Shown one piece after another: positions 34,005 to 46,158 of a stretch of DNA of 64,000 bases. The position numbers were made by a program, and so were the translations under genes. The stretch is from Lactarius indigo. Its lineage: Eukaryota > Basidiomycota > Agaricomycetes > Russulales > Russulaceae. A model generated the notes under the pieces. The model made no database searches. It was not told the origin of the DNA and was given only the letters and a program-made list of their open reading frames with translations. The stretch lies in NCBI GenBank assembly GCA_025766275.1, contig JAFKAC010000038.1:496001-560000 (forward strand), in the 5' to 3' direction. How positions within the stretch are numbered: position 1 is the first letter of the stretch; every line of letters starts with the position of its first letter.

Positions 34005-36037
34005 ATGAACAAGTCAACAAAAAATCAGACTTCAAAGCGCAAGTCAACAGGCGCACTTGAAGACGCTCGTAGCGCAAAGCAACCCAGGCTGACAATTGGT
34101 TCTTTTTTTTCGCCCAAAGTCACAGTACAACTAGGCTCGGGACTCGACGGTGTGGCTGGGGGTGTCAAAGAGAAGGCGCTCGATGTGGTACTGAGCGACG
34201 AACAGATGAGGGTAATGAGGATGGTAGTCGAGGAAGGAAAGAACGTCTTTTTTACTGGTTCGGCAGGTACACTTGAATGCATTTTCTCTTAACTCTGCGA
34301 GGATTGTGTTGACGGTGCCACGGTCCTTGTAGGTACTGGAAAGTCATTACTTTTGAAAGCTATTATTGCGGCGCTCAAAAAGAAGCACGCAAAGATGCCC
34401 AATGTCGTCTCGGTCACTGCTAGCACTGGTATGGCGGCTTCCAACATTGGAGGTACGTACTTCACTGAATCAAGTCACCAGTCGCCCATTTTTGTTAAAC
34501 TCTAACAGGCATGACACTACACTCGTGGGGGGCGATCGCACCCACGGTTGACAACATCGACAAGCTCATCCGCTCCATCAGGACCGCACGTCCGGCTCTC
34601 CTTCGCTGGAAGACGACTCAAATACTCGTAATTGATGAGGGTACGTTATTCTCCGAGCGAGTGAAGGAGTTGCCACTGAATTGGAGACAGTGTCAATGGT
34701 GGATGGTCACTTGTTCGAGAAAATAGCCGCCATTGCCACTCAACTCAGGAAGAAGACAGACAGGCCATTTGGAGGCATCCAGGTAGGCCCACTTTCATCC
34801 GGAACGTCTAACTATCATAGTGACAGTTATGCAGCTTGTTGTCACTGGCGACTTCTTCCAGCTGCCCCCCGTGACCGAAGGTAGCAAACAGCCTTTCTTC
34901 GCATTTGAGTGCGAAGCATGGAAGGCCTGCATTGAACACACTATCTCACTAACGCGAGTCTTCAGGCAGAAGGACAACAGTTCGTGTTTCCGTACTATTG
35001 GCTGGTGTTATAACTCAACTTTTCATAGAGTTCGTTCAACTCTTGAACGAGCTGCGTCAGGGCTCTATCACTCCGCTCGCGATCGAGTCCTTCCGCGCAC
35101 TTTCCCGCCCTATCGTGTCCAACGACACCATTCTTCCGCCGACAGAGCTCTTCTCCACACGCCATGAAGTTGAGCGCGCCAACTCTACTCGCCTTGCCGC
35201 GCTGCAATCACCACCTGTCGCCTTCGATGCGCGTGACTCGGGTTCCGCGGCACCAGAGAAGCGCAAGGCAGTGTTGGCAAACATGAGGGTGCCTGAGCGT
35301 CTCATCCTCAAGCAAGGTGCACAAGTCATGCTTGTCAAGAACATCGACGACCGACGAGGGCTGGTGAACGGTGCAGTCGGACGTGTGCTTGGTTTCTTTG
35401 CAGCTCCACGTGGCAAGTCAGAAGGCGTAATAACCAACGTAGAAATTTCGGAAGACGGTAAGAGCGTTGTGTTCGCGGGGGCGGGGAAAGAAAACGTGAA
35501 GCCTGGATCCACTGCTCCTGCGAGAGAGCCCCAAAAGGAGGGCAAGAAGCCAGCTGCGGATGCAGAGCTGTTCCCCCTTGTAGAGTTCCCGACGCCGACG
35601 GGCAGGGAAACGGCACTCGTAACTCGAGACGAATTTCGCATCGAAGACAATGAGGGTGTTGTTTTAGCCCGGAGAGTCCAGGCAGGCATTCTTTTCATCC
35701 AATAGTGATGCTCAATGACGCATATACGTTATCAGGTTCCCCTCATTCTCGCGTGGGCCATCTCCATCCATAAGAGCCAAGGTCAGACGATACAGCGCGT
35801 CAAGGTCGATCTCGGTCGTGTATTTGAGAAAGGACAAAGCTATGTTGCGCTTTCTCGCGCTGCGACGATGGAAGGCTTGCAAGTCCTCCGCTTTGATCCT
35901 AAGAAGGTGTCCTTTCCCCTTTGCCTTCGTTGAGGTGTATCATGGCTGACGTTGGTCGGTCGCACCGGCCCCAGGTTTCTGCGCATCCTAGAGTCATCGA
36001 ATGGAACAAGACGGTAGAGAATCTCGCGTGTGATTGA
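34005..36037 (+). CDS. PIF1: Pif1-family 5'-3' DNA helicase
   Basis: The protein is a superfamily 1B helicase, expected to act in telomere, G-quadruplex, replication-fork and mitochondrial DNA maintenance. The ATG at 34005 gives [13 protein letters not shown]. The motifs in order are Walker [12 protein letters not shown] (split by an intron), [13 protein letters not shown], Walker [30 protein letters not shown], the nucleic-acid-gating region [12 protein letters not shown], and the C-terminal [15 protein letters not shown] and YVALSRAT-type motifs (here [19 protein letters not shown]). The final exon ends VENLACD. The intron before VPLILAWA seems to start with GC rather than GT. An RLTIGSFF motif near residue 35 resembles a PCNA-binding box. 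It is shorter at the N-terminus than yeast Pif1. Confidence 0.92.
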
Positions 36038-37205
36038 TGTCATAATGTTTGTTGCAGCACGCATGGACGATACCCGTAGGTGTTCAATACTTACACCCAA
36101 AACCGAAAGCTCAGCGGTGTTGATGAATAGGGACAATAGGCCTGGTCGCATTATTTTTATGTTCAGAAGACTTGAAGACAATAACCCTCGACTTCAATCA
36201 GTGGATCCTTGTGTGTAATTATCGTGCTTTGTATTCGCTGGCTCTTCGAGGAAGAGATTTGTACAATTTCTTGGTCTTGGCAGCTCGCGCACAAGACATT
36301 GTATCTGCGTATAAACCTTGTATCAAGCGTCTAATTACAGTACACTCGAGAGTTCCATCTCAGGTTCTCTGTGCCGGGGCTGGCCATTCAGTCGTATCTG
36401 TTTTTCCCGAAGTGGGGTCTGGAACGACAATAGGATATGTGAGAACCTGTAACGAGCTCGGTTGGTAGCCCAAGCGGCGCGCATGACTCGGATATTATAG
36501 GTGAGGACAGCGCATTGATGAAAGCTCGCTAGCGATACAGACCCGGGGCGCCTCCTTCTGAGCCTGTTCCGCTCTTTGGGTTCGTTGGTTCGTACCCAGT
36601 CAGGTTTCACTCAACAATCGTGGAGCTCACTCGCGCCACGAAGAACACAGGTACGTCACGGTCGCCCCTTCGATTATTGCCGGGGACGAATCACCGTTTT
36701 TCACGCCGTTTTCATCACCATCACCTGGTGTTCTTATTTATCTCGGACGCAACATTAGGATCAGGCATGGAGTGACGCGGAAAATCAAGTTCTTGGGGTG
36801 ACGGATATTAATCAAACGGTGGATAGAACCACGTTGACTCAGTGTTGGAGCTACAGTAACGACGACACAGATATTGAATAACATTCTCGAGACCGACAGG
36901 AGTATGGAACGAGTCACAAAATCTTCTTTCGTTTTCCGTGTTTCTTCTGTAACCGCATACCCGGTCAACCCGTCGTTTTCCCTTTATCCTTTCTGCTCGC
37001 TCTCCGGCGTCTCCGCCTACCCCTTTCTGTCTCCGGCAATTCTCTCTCGACGGTTGGCTCAGCAACCGAGAGCGCTTCTGTATCGTCCGCCATGGCACGT
37101 CCACTGGCACTGCCCACCGGAGTTTCTAGCAGGCGCTCTTCGTCCTTGTCTGCAGATCCTAGGTTCGGATTAGTTTTTGCGAAGACGCGATGCTAATGCA
37201 GGTCA
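36038..37205. other. Convergent intergenic region Pif1 / Uve1
   Basis: About 1.17 kb between the 3' ends of two convergent genes. A pyrimidine-rich stretch (about 36960-37090) precedes an ATG at 37092 that opens MARPLALPTGVSSRRSSS, but the frame soon runs into the antisense of Uve1 and is not convincing. Nothing else was recognised. Confidence 0.4.
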
Positions 37206-39148
37206 CTAACTCCTGGCCCTCTTACGTGTCCTCACTGCGCTTCTGTCCTTACTGCTCGCCGGGTCTGCATGCTCCGGGCGCAGATTCTCCCAGATAACTG
37301 GCGCGAGGTCATATATGCGATACAGCTGGAAGACTGCTTGCTCCTTGTCCTTGGCCTCGATCATCAGATCGACCCACTCTCTTTCTCCAGGCGCACGCCA
37401 CCACCAGCCAACGCCTTCTGCCTCTAACTCTGTCGGGAGCGCATCACAGCGCCGCGCGTGCGCGCGTTTTTCCATTACTGTAGATGCGCCTGGTCGTGGG
37501 GACGACAGATGTTGCTTCGGCTTGATTCCCTTCCTGTGCCAAATATTATTGATGCGTGGTACGAGAGCTGTCAAGGGTTCAGACGACGGCTGGTACAAGG
37601 AAATCAGCTTTATTGATCAAAAGGTGTACCGAGGTAAAACTTGCGTAAATCCAATCGTGATGATAGTCGAGCTGGTGAAGCATATAGCTATAGTTCTCGT
37701 CGAGTGCAAGAGGACTCACAACGATAGGCAGGTCTAGCTCGTCGCTTATAGGGAGAAGATCGTCGACATTGTAACACATCTTAACAGACTAGAATAAACA
37801 TGAGTTTCGCTTTCGTAAAATCATGAGGCTGACTTCGTCGTTCTCGATGACTAGGCGTGCCTTGATGTCATCAGAGAGCAAGGTCCTATAGTTCTCCTTG
37901 AAGCGAGCCAAGGTCACTTCTTTGTTACCGTATACACCCTGTCGCTCGAGATCAGTCTTCTGCGCTCCAGGGGTGACCCAATACGAACACCAATGTGAAT
38001 TATGATGACACCGTCCCTCCCGATGCCCATATAATTCAAGAGAGAACAATGGTCTGAAAATAGTGTGTGGGCCGTGATGAAGATCAGAGACCTTCCAGGC
38101 ACACCTACAGTGCAATTCTCGAACCGATGCGTCCACGACGTTCTGTTTGGGAGAGCCGATCTGAGTAAACTACAAGGGGACAACGGTGAGGGGATAATCA
38201 GACCAAAGCTGTTCAGCAATTAGCCCACCTGACCGGGGTGTAAAGTCATTCGGTGGCCATATAGGTTCGCAAGATTGCCAGCGGTCTAAGCAATTCAACA
38301 TTCTAGCTCTCAGAACAGGCGAAAACACGCTCACTTCTAGCTCGGCGGCGGCGTAGTCCAGATTATATCCATATTTATCGTGAGACGCAAAGGGAAAGAG
38401 CTCCGAGGAAATGCGCATGAAGCGAATCCTTAACGAAGCCATCAGCATTTATTGTTTGTTTGTTTTTTACTAGCGGGAGGCAGATGTGATGACTGACCCA
38501 TTTTCTTCGTTCCACTGAGTGGGGAAGTCGTAGTGACATCAAGCAGTAGCTGGCAGAACTTACCTGAATAAGCTTTGCGAGGTCTTTGACATTTCGAATG
38601 CCAAGATCTTTGGCGAAGTCGAGTCCACGTTTGTGAATCGTGTCTATTCGGCAAGTTCTGGTGGACTTAGTAAGCATCATGCGAGGGGCAGCCTGAGTAC
38701 GAGGTATAACAGTGACCCACCGGCTACAGAAAATCGGATCGGGTTTCGAGATTCGGAGTATCGTGTTGAGGCAGGCCTTTTACATCACATTCAATTAAAA
38801 ACCAGAGGGTGGTCGGGCAGTGACACTGGCAGAGGGTACTACGCACATAGCCAAGTCGCCCTGAGAAAGAGGACCCGGGCTTTCAGCAGCTAATATGAAA
38901 GGTAGGCACCGTGAAACAAGACCTCGGTATGTAGTCGTCCTCGACTCAACAGGAGGGATGTCATAAACGACTGTCAGTGGCTCGACAACCTTGATCTTGC
39001 GACGGCGCTTTCTCGGGGGCGATCGAGGTTGTTGTTGGTCTTCGGATTCGAGCTCTGTCAATGGGCTTTCTGATCGTTCGCTTCTTTGCGAAAATCCTTT
39101 AGTCTGCATGGTGGCTAATGATGACGGTCTCCTTGCTCGAGTCGCCAT
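37206..39148 (-). CDS. UVE1: UV-damage endonuclease (UVDE/Uve1)
   Basis: A TIM-barrel, metal-dependent endonuclease that nicks DNA 5' to UV photoproducts and starts alternative excision repair in nucleus and mitochondria. The start at 39146-39148 gives MATRARRPSSLATMQ, and a basic PPRKRRRKIK stretch could be a nuclear signal. Family motifs follow: FCSRTCRIDTI (across an intron), GLDFAKDLGIRNVKDLAKLI, RISSELFPFASHDKYGY, TLHPGQFTQIGSPKQNVVD, YMGIGRDGVIIIH, GVYGNKEVTLARFKENY, ARLVIENDE, YNVDDLLPISDELDLPIV, LDYHHDWIY, GIKPKQHLSSPRPG, and VDLMIEAKDKEQAVFQLYRI. The H-P-G-Q, E-N-D and D-Y-H-H-D metal-ligand motifs are all present. Introns are short and in frame. It ends RTRKRARS. It lies 187 nt downstream of the Spt5 stop on the same strand. 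Confidence 0.93.
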
Positions 39149-39335
39149 TTGGTTCAGTTGACAGTTGGAATGGATTTGTGGTTCACATTTCGATCTTAGC
39201 CTCAGATCGGAGCCCCTGACGCTGCCGTGACTTGACCCTGCGCGCTGAGAGATACAATGGAAGAGACCGGACGAGATTAATATTAATATGCGATGATACA
39301 AAAAAGCGAGCGAGTACACAAGCAGCTGAGCCATG

Positions 39336-42300
39336 TCACTGATCAGAAAGGTACAGACACATCCGGTCGTGTGTCAGGTCGTCGTACATAGAATCGTCGT
39401 CTGTGACAAGACAAGAGTCGAGCATCATGTCCCTCACAGTCACGACATTCCCTTTGTACCGCCCGTCGAGTGCCACCACCCTGTTGCGGACCTGAGTTGG
39501 TGGAGCCGGGACAAGGTATTCAATTGGCACGGTGAGCGACTCTCCTCCGTCCATCTGCAGTGTCGCCGTTCGACGAATGTACTCCGACTTTGAGTCGAGT
39601 ACGCCAAGTACTTTGCCTTCTTTGTCCTCTTGCTCGCCATGGTCCCATAGGTCTAGGTCTGCGCTGTCTCCCCGTGTGCCACGAATCTTCACCACCATTC
39701 CAATCTTGTGAGATGCATACGCCGGGTCGACTAGCCAGTGTTTATCCAGTTCTGAAACGTGGCGCGTAAACCGGGAGTATGACGAAACACGTATCTCAAA
39801 GCTTACTGAAAGCTGTCTTCCCTGTCCGTTCGTGCGGCGGGTATGCAGCTGGGGTTTCCGCAGGCATATCAGCACGATTAATGAACATTCCAACTGGTGT
39901 CTGTGCGTTGTAAACTGTTGATCCGTAGCCTGGTCCCCCAGGCGTAGGCGCAGACGCTGGCGTCGGGGCCCCAAAAGCGGGTGTCGGTGCGCTCTGTTGG
40001 GGATAAGCTATGAACGCTCGAGACATCCGGAAGACTTACCCAGCTCGATTCGCCACCCCACCCTCCCGAACTTGTTGGTCCCGGGCTAGCCCAGCCATTA
40101 TTATTACTCGTGGGGGCCGGACTGGAACTCTCATTCCAAGAGGACGAAGACGGTTTGGGTGTGGCACCTCCCCAACCAGGCGTAGCACCGCCCCATCCTG
40201 GCCCTGTGCTTGTGCTTGCAGCTGCCTTGCTTGGAGCGGTGTATGGGTTCGGTGTCCGAGCAGACGGGCCCCAACCTGGCGTTCTCCCGCCGTCCTGCGC
40301 ATAGGGATTGGGAGTTTGAGAACTCGTATGGAATGGTGTTCTGCCCCCCTCTGGGTTGGGAGTCTTTGAGGAACTCCATGCCGGGGTCTTCCCGCCACCA
40401 ACGGTGTACGGGTTGGGAGTGCGTCCACCACCCCAGCCGGAGCTACCGGATGTCGCGTAAGGATTCGGCGTCCGGCCACCGCTGCTACCGAACCCGCCAC
40501 TGAACCCTCCATCACCAAAGCCTCCACGGGGAGGGCCCATGTCGCGGCCGCCCTCAAGTGGTTCTAACTTCCCGTCCTTGCTGGATGACAATGAGTACGC
40601 AAGACTTCAGGGAGAAACAGATTTGACTCACTTTCTACGATAGAGCCTCTCTTTTTCGATCGTAATGACTTTGTTGTTGGTATTAAGCTCCACGCGAGCA
40701 ATTGGGCCATTCGTGTCCTTGATGATGCCAATATAACCCTTTTGAGGACCTTTGACCACAGTGACGAGGACACCGATCAGCCGATCTCGCGGACCGCGGC
40801 CCATGCCTGACCCAACCATCCCACCCGTCACACCACCACTCAGGGCAGGATTCATTTTAGAAAGGTCGGTGCCAGGTCGGATAATGTTGCCTTTTGGAGC
40901 AAGGGAGACAAGGGACCTTGCTCGTGTCACAAAGACACCTCCGTTTTCTATGATTTCACGATTGTGCAAGAACGCGAAGAAAGACTGGTGAACGTGAAGA
41001 ACGCGACCTTTTCGACCCTACCAATGCATATATAAGATGCAGACAAAATGATTGGGGGAGAAGGGACACCTCTCACCTCGCCGTCGTTTTCCTTCATATT
41101 GTCACCGACTCGTAATTCGTATCCCTCCGCATCTGTTGCTATAGCGCGGTTGGAGTCGCGACGCATAGATATCTGGTGTGGTTGCACCAAACGCACTTCC
41201 CCATTCTGATCCAACACACGGAAAGAGTCTCGTTCTGTCTTAAAGATGACACCGACGGTCTGGTTGCTGAGTTCGGAGTGAGATCCTCGCAACACAGCGT
41301 ATAAAAAGGGATACCTACTCCAACTGGACCAAGTCATGGAGTTCGTAGTTGCCCACGATATTCGTACCTGTACCAACTTCGGCGGCCTCACGAAGATCTT
41401 TGGAGAATACCGAAACCTGCCAAATGTTTAAAATGGTGTAACGTGCAGAAGTTGAACAGAACTAACCTCCTGCATAGACATGTCAGACAAGAAGGTGACA
41501 ATATTGCCCGCGACGGACACGACGAGGCCTGACTCGTCGGCATTTTTCCCAGACATCACTTTAACATGGTCACCAGGTTTGAAGCGTTTCCTGACGCTTC
41601 GCGCTGGCACCTGCACCTTCTGTCCTTCAAGATCGACTGAGCCGACTGGATTGACTGTGACAATGTCCAAATTGATGGATTCGACAACACCATGAACGCC
41701 AGCTTGTTCGCCCTCGAACACTTCAACGTGATCACCAGGCTGCAACACTGCAATTGCCGCCTTGCGCGAGGCCTCGGCGATAAGAGAAAGGTCAACGCTG
41801 TTCTCTATACCCTCGCCCTCTTGGTTGCCCCGCGCGAATCGCGTGATCTCGTCCAGTGTAGGGTTGACATTTTCCGTCACTATTGCACTGAGTTTGAAGT
41901 CTTTCTCGATAAAACCATCTTTGTACGTGTCGTTTTGGAAGATGTACGCTTGGCTTCGTTTCGACACCATCTTGCGCCCATAGACTTTGACGACCTCTTC
42001 GTAGTTGAAAAAACGCTGTGGCGGGCGGACACCGGTAGAGACAGCGAGACCAGTTTTTTTGCGCTTTTTGCCATCGACCGCAACTTCATCCTTCGGGTTG
42101 AGATCGATGCGGGGGATGAACTTAAGTCCAACCTCCTCCCCGTTTTCGGTGATATCTACCACTTGGGCAAGGTCCCCTTGGTACTTGCCCCGCCTGATGC
42201 GGACCCAGTTACCCGGATTAACGGTTGTTTCTTGCTTCTTGATTAAGAGTAGACTGGCCATTTCATCAATGGGTACCAGGGTGACACCGCGACTGGGATA

Positions 42301-43220
42301 GATTCCGACGAGCCCATTGCAAGCCTCGCTGACTTGCTTCTGACTTCGAGCCTCAACGTAGATCATGCCAGGGAGGGAGTCGCGCTCAAATGCGGAAAGA
42401 ATCTGCAAGGGGCGGTTGGAAAACTCGAGGTCAAGCGACTTGCGCATGAGGCTGAAGACAAGGTCCCGCTCACGACCAGGCTGAATGCGATTCTGTCAAT
42501 GATTCGGTCCTAGATAGTTAGGTAAAACGAGCACTTGCCTTGCACCGCACTTGCCAGAGGTTAGCATCTTGGACGGAGGGCATTAGAAGGCGCTGAGGCA
42601 CTTCATTCATGTCCCCAGTGTAACGAACGGCTGAACGCTTATAGCGCTGACTGACATCCTCCGCTATCCGTGCCAGGTCTTGGTCATTGAGTTCCCTTTC
42701 GCGTCTGTCTAGCCGTACGTGGTGTGCTGGTCTCCTGACGCCGTCTTCGTCGTCACCCTCCCCTTCAGGCTCGGCGATGAATTCATCTGAAATGGGATTC
42801 GGGTCGTAGGTTGCATGTCACAGTAGAAGGACGGCCGCACCTCTGCCGTACTCCTCGTCCTCTTCTTCCTCGTCTTCGTCCTCATTGACCTCGGCTTCTA
42901 CGTCAAGGAAACGGTTGACCGCCGCGCGTTTGTGACGTCGCTGGCTACAGTCTCAGTATCGAAGACGAACAGGAGGGTGGATGGTGGCTGACCTTTTGCC
43001 TCTTGCTACCACGGGCTACGCCTTCGTCCTCGTCCTCTTCGTCGTCATCGTCATCCTCCTCCTCGTCTTCGTCTTCGTCGTCTTCGTCGTCTTCCTCCCT
43101 TCTACGCCGTTGTTTGCGATTAGCATCACGGTGGGGCTCTCCTTGCGCTTCTTGTTCTTCTTCCTCTTGTTCTTCGGCTGCACCTAATCTTTCGTAACGC
43201 TCTTCCTCTGCGTCGGACAT
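39336..43220 (-). CDS. SPT5: Transcription elongation factor Spt5
   Basis: Spt5 (with Spt4 the DSIF complex) clamps RNA polymerase II and supports processive elongation, capping and mRNA processing. The start at 43218-43220 gives MSDAEEERYERLGAAEEQ, followed by a strongly acidic N-terminus (D/E runs encoded at 42860-43110). The NGN domain includes PGMIYVEARSQKQVSEACNG and LVPIDEMASLLLI. At least five KOW modules are visible: NPGNWVRIRRGKYQGDLAQV, QPGDHVEVFEGEQAGVHGVV, KPGDHVKVMSGKNADESGLV, GVLVTVVKGPQKGYIGIIKD, and the terminal NRVVALDGRYKGNVVTVRD. Between the last two lies the C-terminal repeat region with many G-G-R-T-P-N-P-Y type repeats, the target of CDK9/Bur1 kinases in other organisms. 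The stop is at 39336. The gene appears complete. Confidence 0.94.
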
Positions 43221-43360
43221 GGTAGTGGTGGTTTGGGGAGAGGGCAGAACGATGTTGTAGAATGTTCAGGTCTGACTCGGATTCACCGGGCCGGGTATAC
43301 TTTATTCGGATGTCTTTAATTATTTTCTTATTATTTTTCCTAATTTGCGACACCCATCCC
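43221..43360. promoter_or_regulatory. Short divergent promoter, Spt5 / F-box gene
   Basis: Only 140 nt separate the divergent start codons of Spt5 and the F-box gene, so the two must share a promoter region or overlap in their 5' untranslated regions. An AT-rich tract lies at 43310-43342. No specific site was identified. Confidence 0.5.
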
Positions 43361-45072
43361 ATGGCCCTGTTCAGCGATCTTCCGCTCGACCTTTTGCCTC
43401 TCATCGTCGCCAGTATTCTAGAAGCAGTGGATGTTGCATCGTTGTGTCTAGTCGATCACACTTTTCGTACATTTGCTGTACCAAAACTTTACGAGCGAAT
43501 CTCCATCTATGCTTGGCAACGATCATCAAAACTCAGGGTTTGTGATCGATATGGCTGTTCTCTATAATTTCCCTTGAGGTGTCGTGCATAGGTGACACAA
43601 TTATTTAGAACACTTGCAGAGCACCCCAACCTCGCGTGCCTCGTCCGTCAATTAGGTTGGCCCGTTCAATTATATTGTGAAATTTGATTCGTACACCCAC
43701 ATGAAACAACCAAAGTGATCACGGACTTCCCGAAAGCGCAGGACTCTTTCGCCTATGAACACCTCGGAGGCTGGTTCACGAGAGGACTCGAGAACTGCGT
43801 GAAACTCAGATGCTGCACGTGGACCAGGGATTGTTCTTTAACATCCCATATCCTCAAGAGCCTTGGGAAATGTTCCGAATTAACTGACATCTCTATCAAC
43901 GGGTATCATTCTGGTCTCTACAAACCAGGAGACCTTCTCCAGCTACTTCACCTGCACAAGATTTCGTTGATCAGGCCTAGCAAGCCTATACTCGAAATCC
44001 TCCCAAGTTGGCTTCAAGCAACCGGGAAATCGTTAACAAGTCTAACATTAATATGCAAGGCAAGGCAGTCCTCCATTCGTGTCTTGAACGCACTATTCAC
44101 ACATTATCAGGATGACATGTACATAACCGACGCGCTTTTAAATACTATGTCACCGCACCTTTCGCGGCTAGAGCGTCTTTATCTCGTTGGCTGCCCAAAG
44201 GTGACAAATGAAGGCGTCTGGTCGATGATAAGAACCAGGACTCGAGACTTGAAGGAGCTGGGCCTCGAAAACCTGTCCCCCCACTTCGTGGGTGTTACCA
44301 TTTTCCTTGAGCTACCGCCACTGATTTTGGGTCATTGAGTAGGACATGTCAGCGCTAAGCGCAGCTTGCGCGAGGGCTGGCGGATTGATTTCGCTATCCT
44401 CCTTCACATTGACCATTCACCCTAATTGGTCAACCGAAGCATGGATGGACGGCGCGGTATCCCTCCTCGAAGTGTCGCCCCTGGAATCCCTCAACTTGTC
44501 TGGTCGCACTCCCTTGAAAGTATTCGCAAAAGCACTCAGGGACACATTCTGCATGCGAATTGTTGATCAACATCGTGACCACCTCGTCCGTTTTTCTTTG
44601 TATGGACCGCTACTTAGCCTCGCCTCCATCGACTACGTATGCCTTCATTGCTCGAAATTAGAACAACTTTTCATATGCGTGGACCACGCCGAAATGGTCT
44701 GTTTCCTATTTTGTTTCTCAAGCCTGCGCTAATGTTCAAGTTATTAGGCACGCATTGTGGCGACACTTGCGCAAGTGAATCTCCTGTGTGCGATACATAT
44801 CAATATCAATGTGCTACCGGAGCATTGCAATCTGTATGCTCATGCATTGAACATTGCTCGCCAGTGCAATTCGACCATATCTCAAGTTGGTATCAACGCA
44901 GAGGTCTGGAAGGTGGGTAGCCCCTCTTTCTCGTTGGCCCCCCGCCAATAAGAGTCGGTTTTAGGTAGAGAGACGTGTACTCGTCGTGAAGGGTGTCGCG
45001 CAGGTGGACCGTTTTCTCACCGAGGTCGAAAACCCTGATATTCCAGAGCGATTTCTCGTTGTTCGTACATAA
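43361..45072 (+). CDS. F-box / LRR-like protein
   Basis: The start at 43361 gives MALFSDLPLDLLPLIVASIL, a typical F-box with ASLCLVDHTFRTFAVPKLYE. F-box proteins recruit substrates to SCF ubiquitin ligases. The rest is made of Leu-rich segments typical of divergent basidiomycete F-box/LRR proteins: HLSRLERLYLVGCPKVTNEG, LGLENLSPHF joined to DMSALSAACARAGGLISLSS, and LESLNLSGRTPLKVFAKAL. The last exons give INAEVWKVERRVLVVKGVAQ and PDIPERFLVVRT before a stop at 45070-45072. Five or more short introns are needed and all join in frame. It is divergent from Spt5, with only 140 nt between the start codons. The substrate is unknown. Confidence 0.8.
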
Positions 45073-45631
45073 GGAAATGTATTATAGATCCTCGGACACT
45101 CAATGTGGTTGTAGGCGTCGTACTCCACGTGGCATTGTTCCGTTTCATCCTCGCGCGCTTATACTCGCGGACAGTCCGAATCCACGTGCTACAGTCCCCT
45201 CACGCAAATAGTAGCTGGACCACCAGCAAGGATTGATTATCATGGGCACACAAAAGCTATCGCCACAAGGACAACGTCTGCGTATCATCATTCTAACTGT
45301 GCCCATCATGGCCGCAACATCCGGTTTGCAATTATCCCAAGTCGTCGCTTCTGAAACAACATACTCATACATCACACCCATGTACCAGTGGTCTTGTTCA
45401 AACGACTTGTGCTTGGTGAACCTCAACGCAAACTTCCTCGTCCCGGAGACCGCGACACAGACCGAAAGATCGTCGAATTTGGACGCGAGGAGGAGCCGGG
45501 TCAGCAGCAGTAATATGATTTGGATGAAGGGGTGCCAGCTCAGAGCTGTACTATTTACAAATCTATCTCTGCGATACCACAGTAGCGTACGTCTATGGGT
45601 CGACTACCGAGTGGAAGGGGATGGAACCCCA
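45073..45631. other. Convergent intergenic region F-box / Mic10
   Basis: About 560 nt between two convergent genes. Open frames exist on both strands (the longest is a 93-codon frame at 45145-45426 minus), but none resembles a known protein. No gene is supported. Confidence 0.4.
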
Positions 45632-46158
45632 TCATTTTGACTCTTGGGGCGGCTGCTGGAGTACGCGAACACCGGCGATTCGCGCGGGGTTGAACGACCG
45701 GTCGCAGTCTGCATATGCAGCACCAGCACCGAAGCCCGTCGAGAGGGCGATAGGCCATGCGCGTCCTGGAAATTTTCATCATGTTGGGGTAGATAAACGG
45801 TGGTGCGGGTGTTGTGACGCACGGCGGAAAAGGATGACCGACGCAACGACGCCAACGCTAAAGCCGATGCCCCTGCCCACCAGAAAGGTCGTGAGAAGTC
45901 GCAGAAAACTATCAGAACGCTGTGTCGACGCACGACTTTACTAGTAAATCCGCCACTGTCCGTCGCGGCTCATGGTCAGCTCAGTGATGAGTATGCTGGA
46001 GAAAAAATGCATACGACAGCGATCATACTGTGCAAGCGTCGGGTCGGGATTCTTTCTCTGAAATTTGTATGGAAGATACATACCTTCTGGGCGACGATAT
46101 CCTCACTGGAAGTTGGTTTTGAGGGTGCGGGTGTGGGTGTGGGTGTGGGTGAAGCCAT
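45632..46158 (-). CDS. MIC10: MICOS subunit Mic10 (97 aa, five exons)
   Basis: Mic10 is the small inner-membrane protein that oligomerises to bend cristae junctions in mitochondria. The spliced model has five exons: 46158-46084 (MASPTPTPTPAPSKPTSSED then IVAQK), a 13-nt exon 46027-46015 (Y-D-R-C plus one base), a 22-nt exon 45956-45935 (LADLLVKS), 45872-45823 (GIGFSVGVVASVILFRR) and 45765-45632 (RAWPIALSTGFGAGAAYADC then DRSFNPARIAGVRVLQQPP). Together they total 294 nt, exactly 97 codons plus stop. The YDRCLADLLVKS segment and the two Gly-rich hydrophobic helices are the family hallmarks, although the family usually has W where this protein has Y. All junctions are GT-AG. Single-exon or ORF-based callers would miss it. 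Confidence 0.88.

Noticed and set aside
35057..35698. 213-codon minus-strand frame inside Pif1
   Set aside because: It is antisense to a clearly conserved helicase exon; a shadow frame of GC-rich coding DNA.
36460..36610. tRNA-like A-box and B-box sequences
   Set aside because: Spacing is too long for a tRNA and no acceptor stem pairs.
37315..37737. 140-codon plus-strand frame, with an apparent exon starting at 37092
   Set aside because: It is antisense to the Uve1 C-terminal exons, so the apparent continuation of the 37092 frame is a shadow.
41692..42246. 184-codon plus-strand frame inside Spt5
   Set aside because: It is antisense to the conserved NGN/KOW coding exon and shows no family resemblance.
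43003..43197. Plus-strand frame with a long Ser run
   Set aside because: It is the reverse complement of the acidic Asp/Glu run of Spt5.
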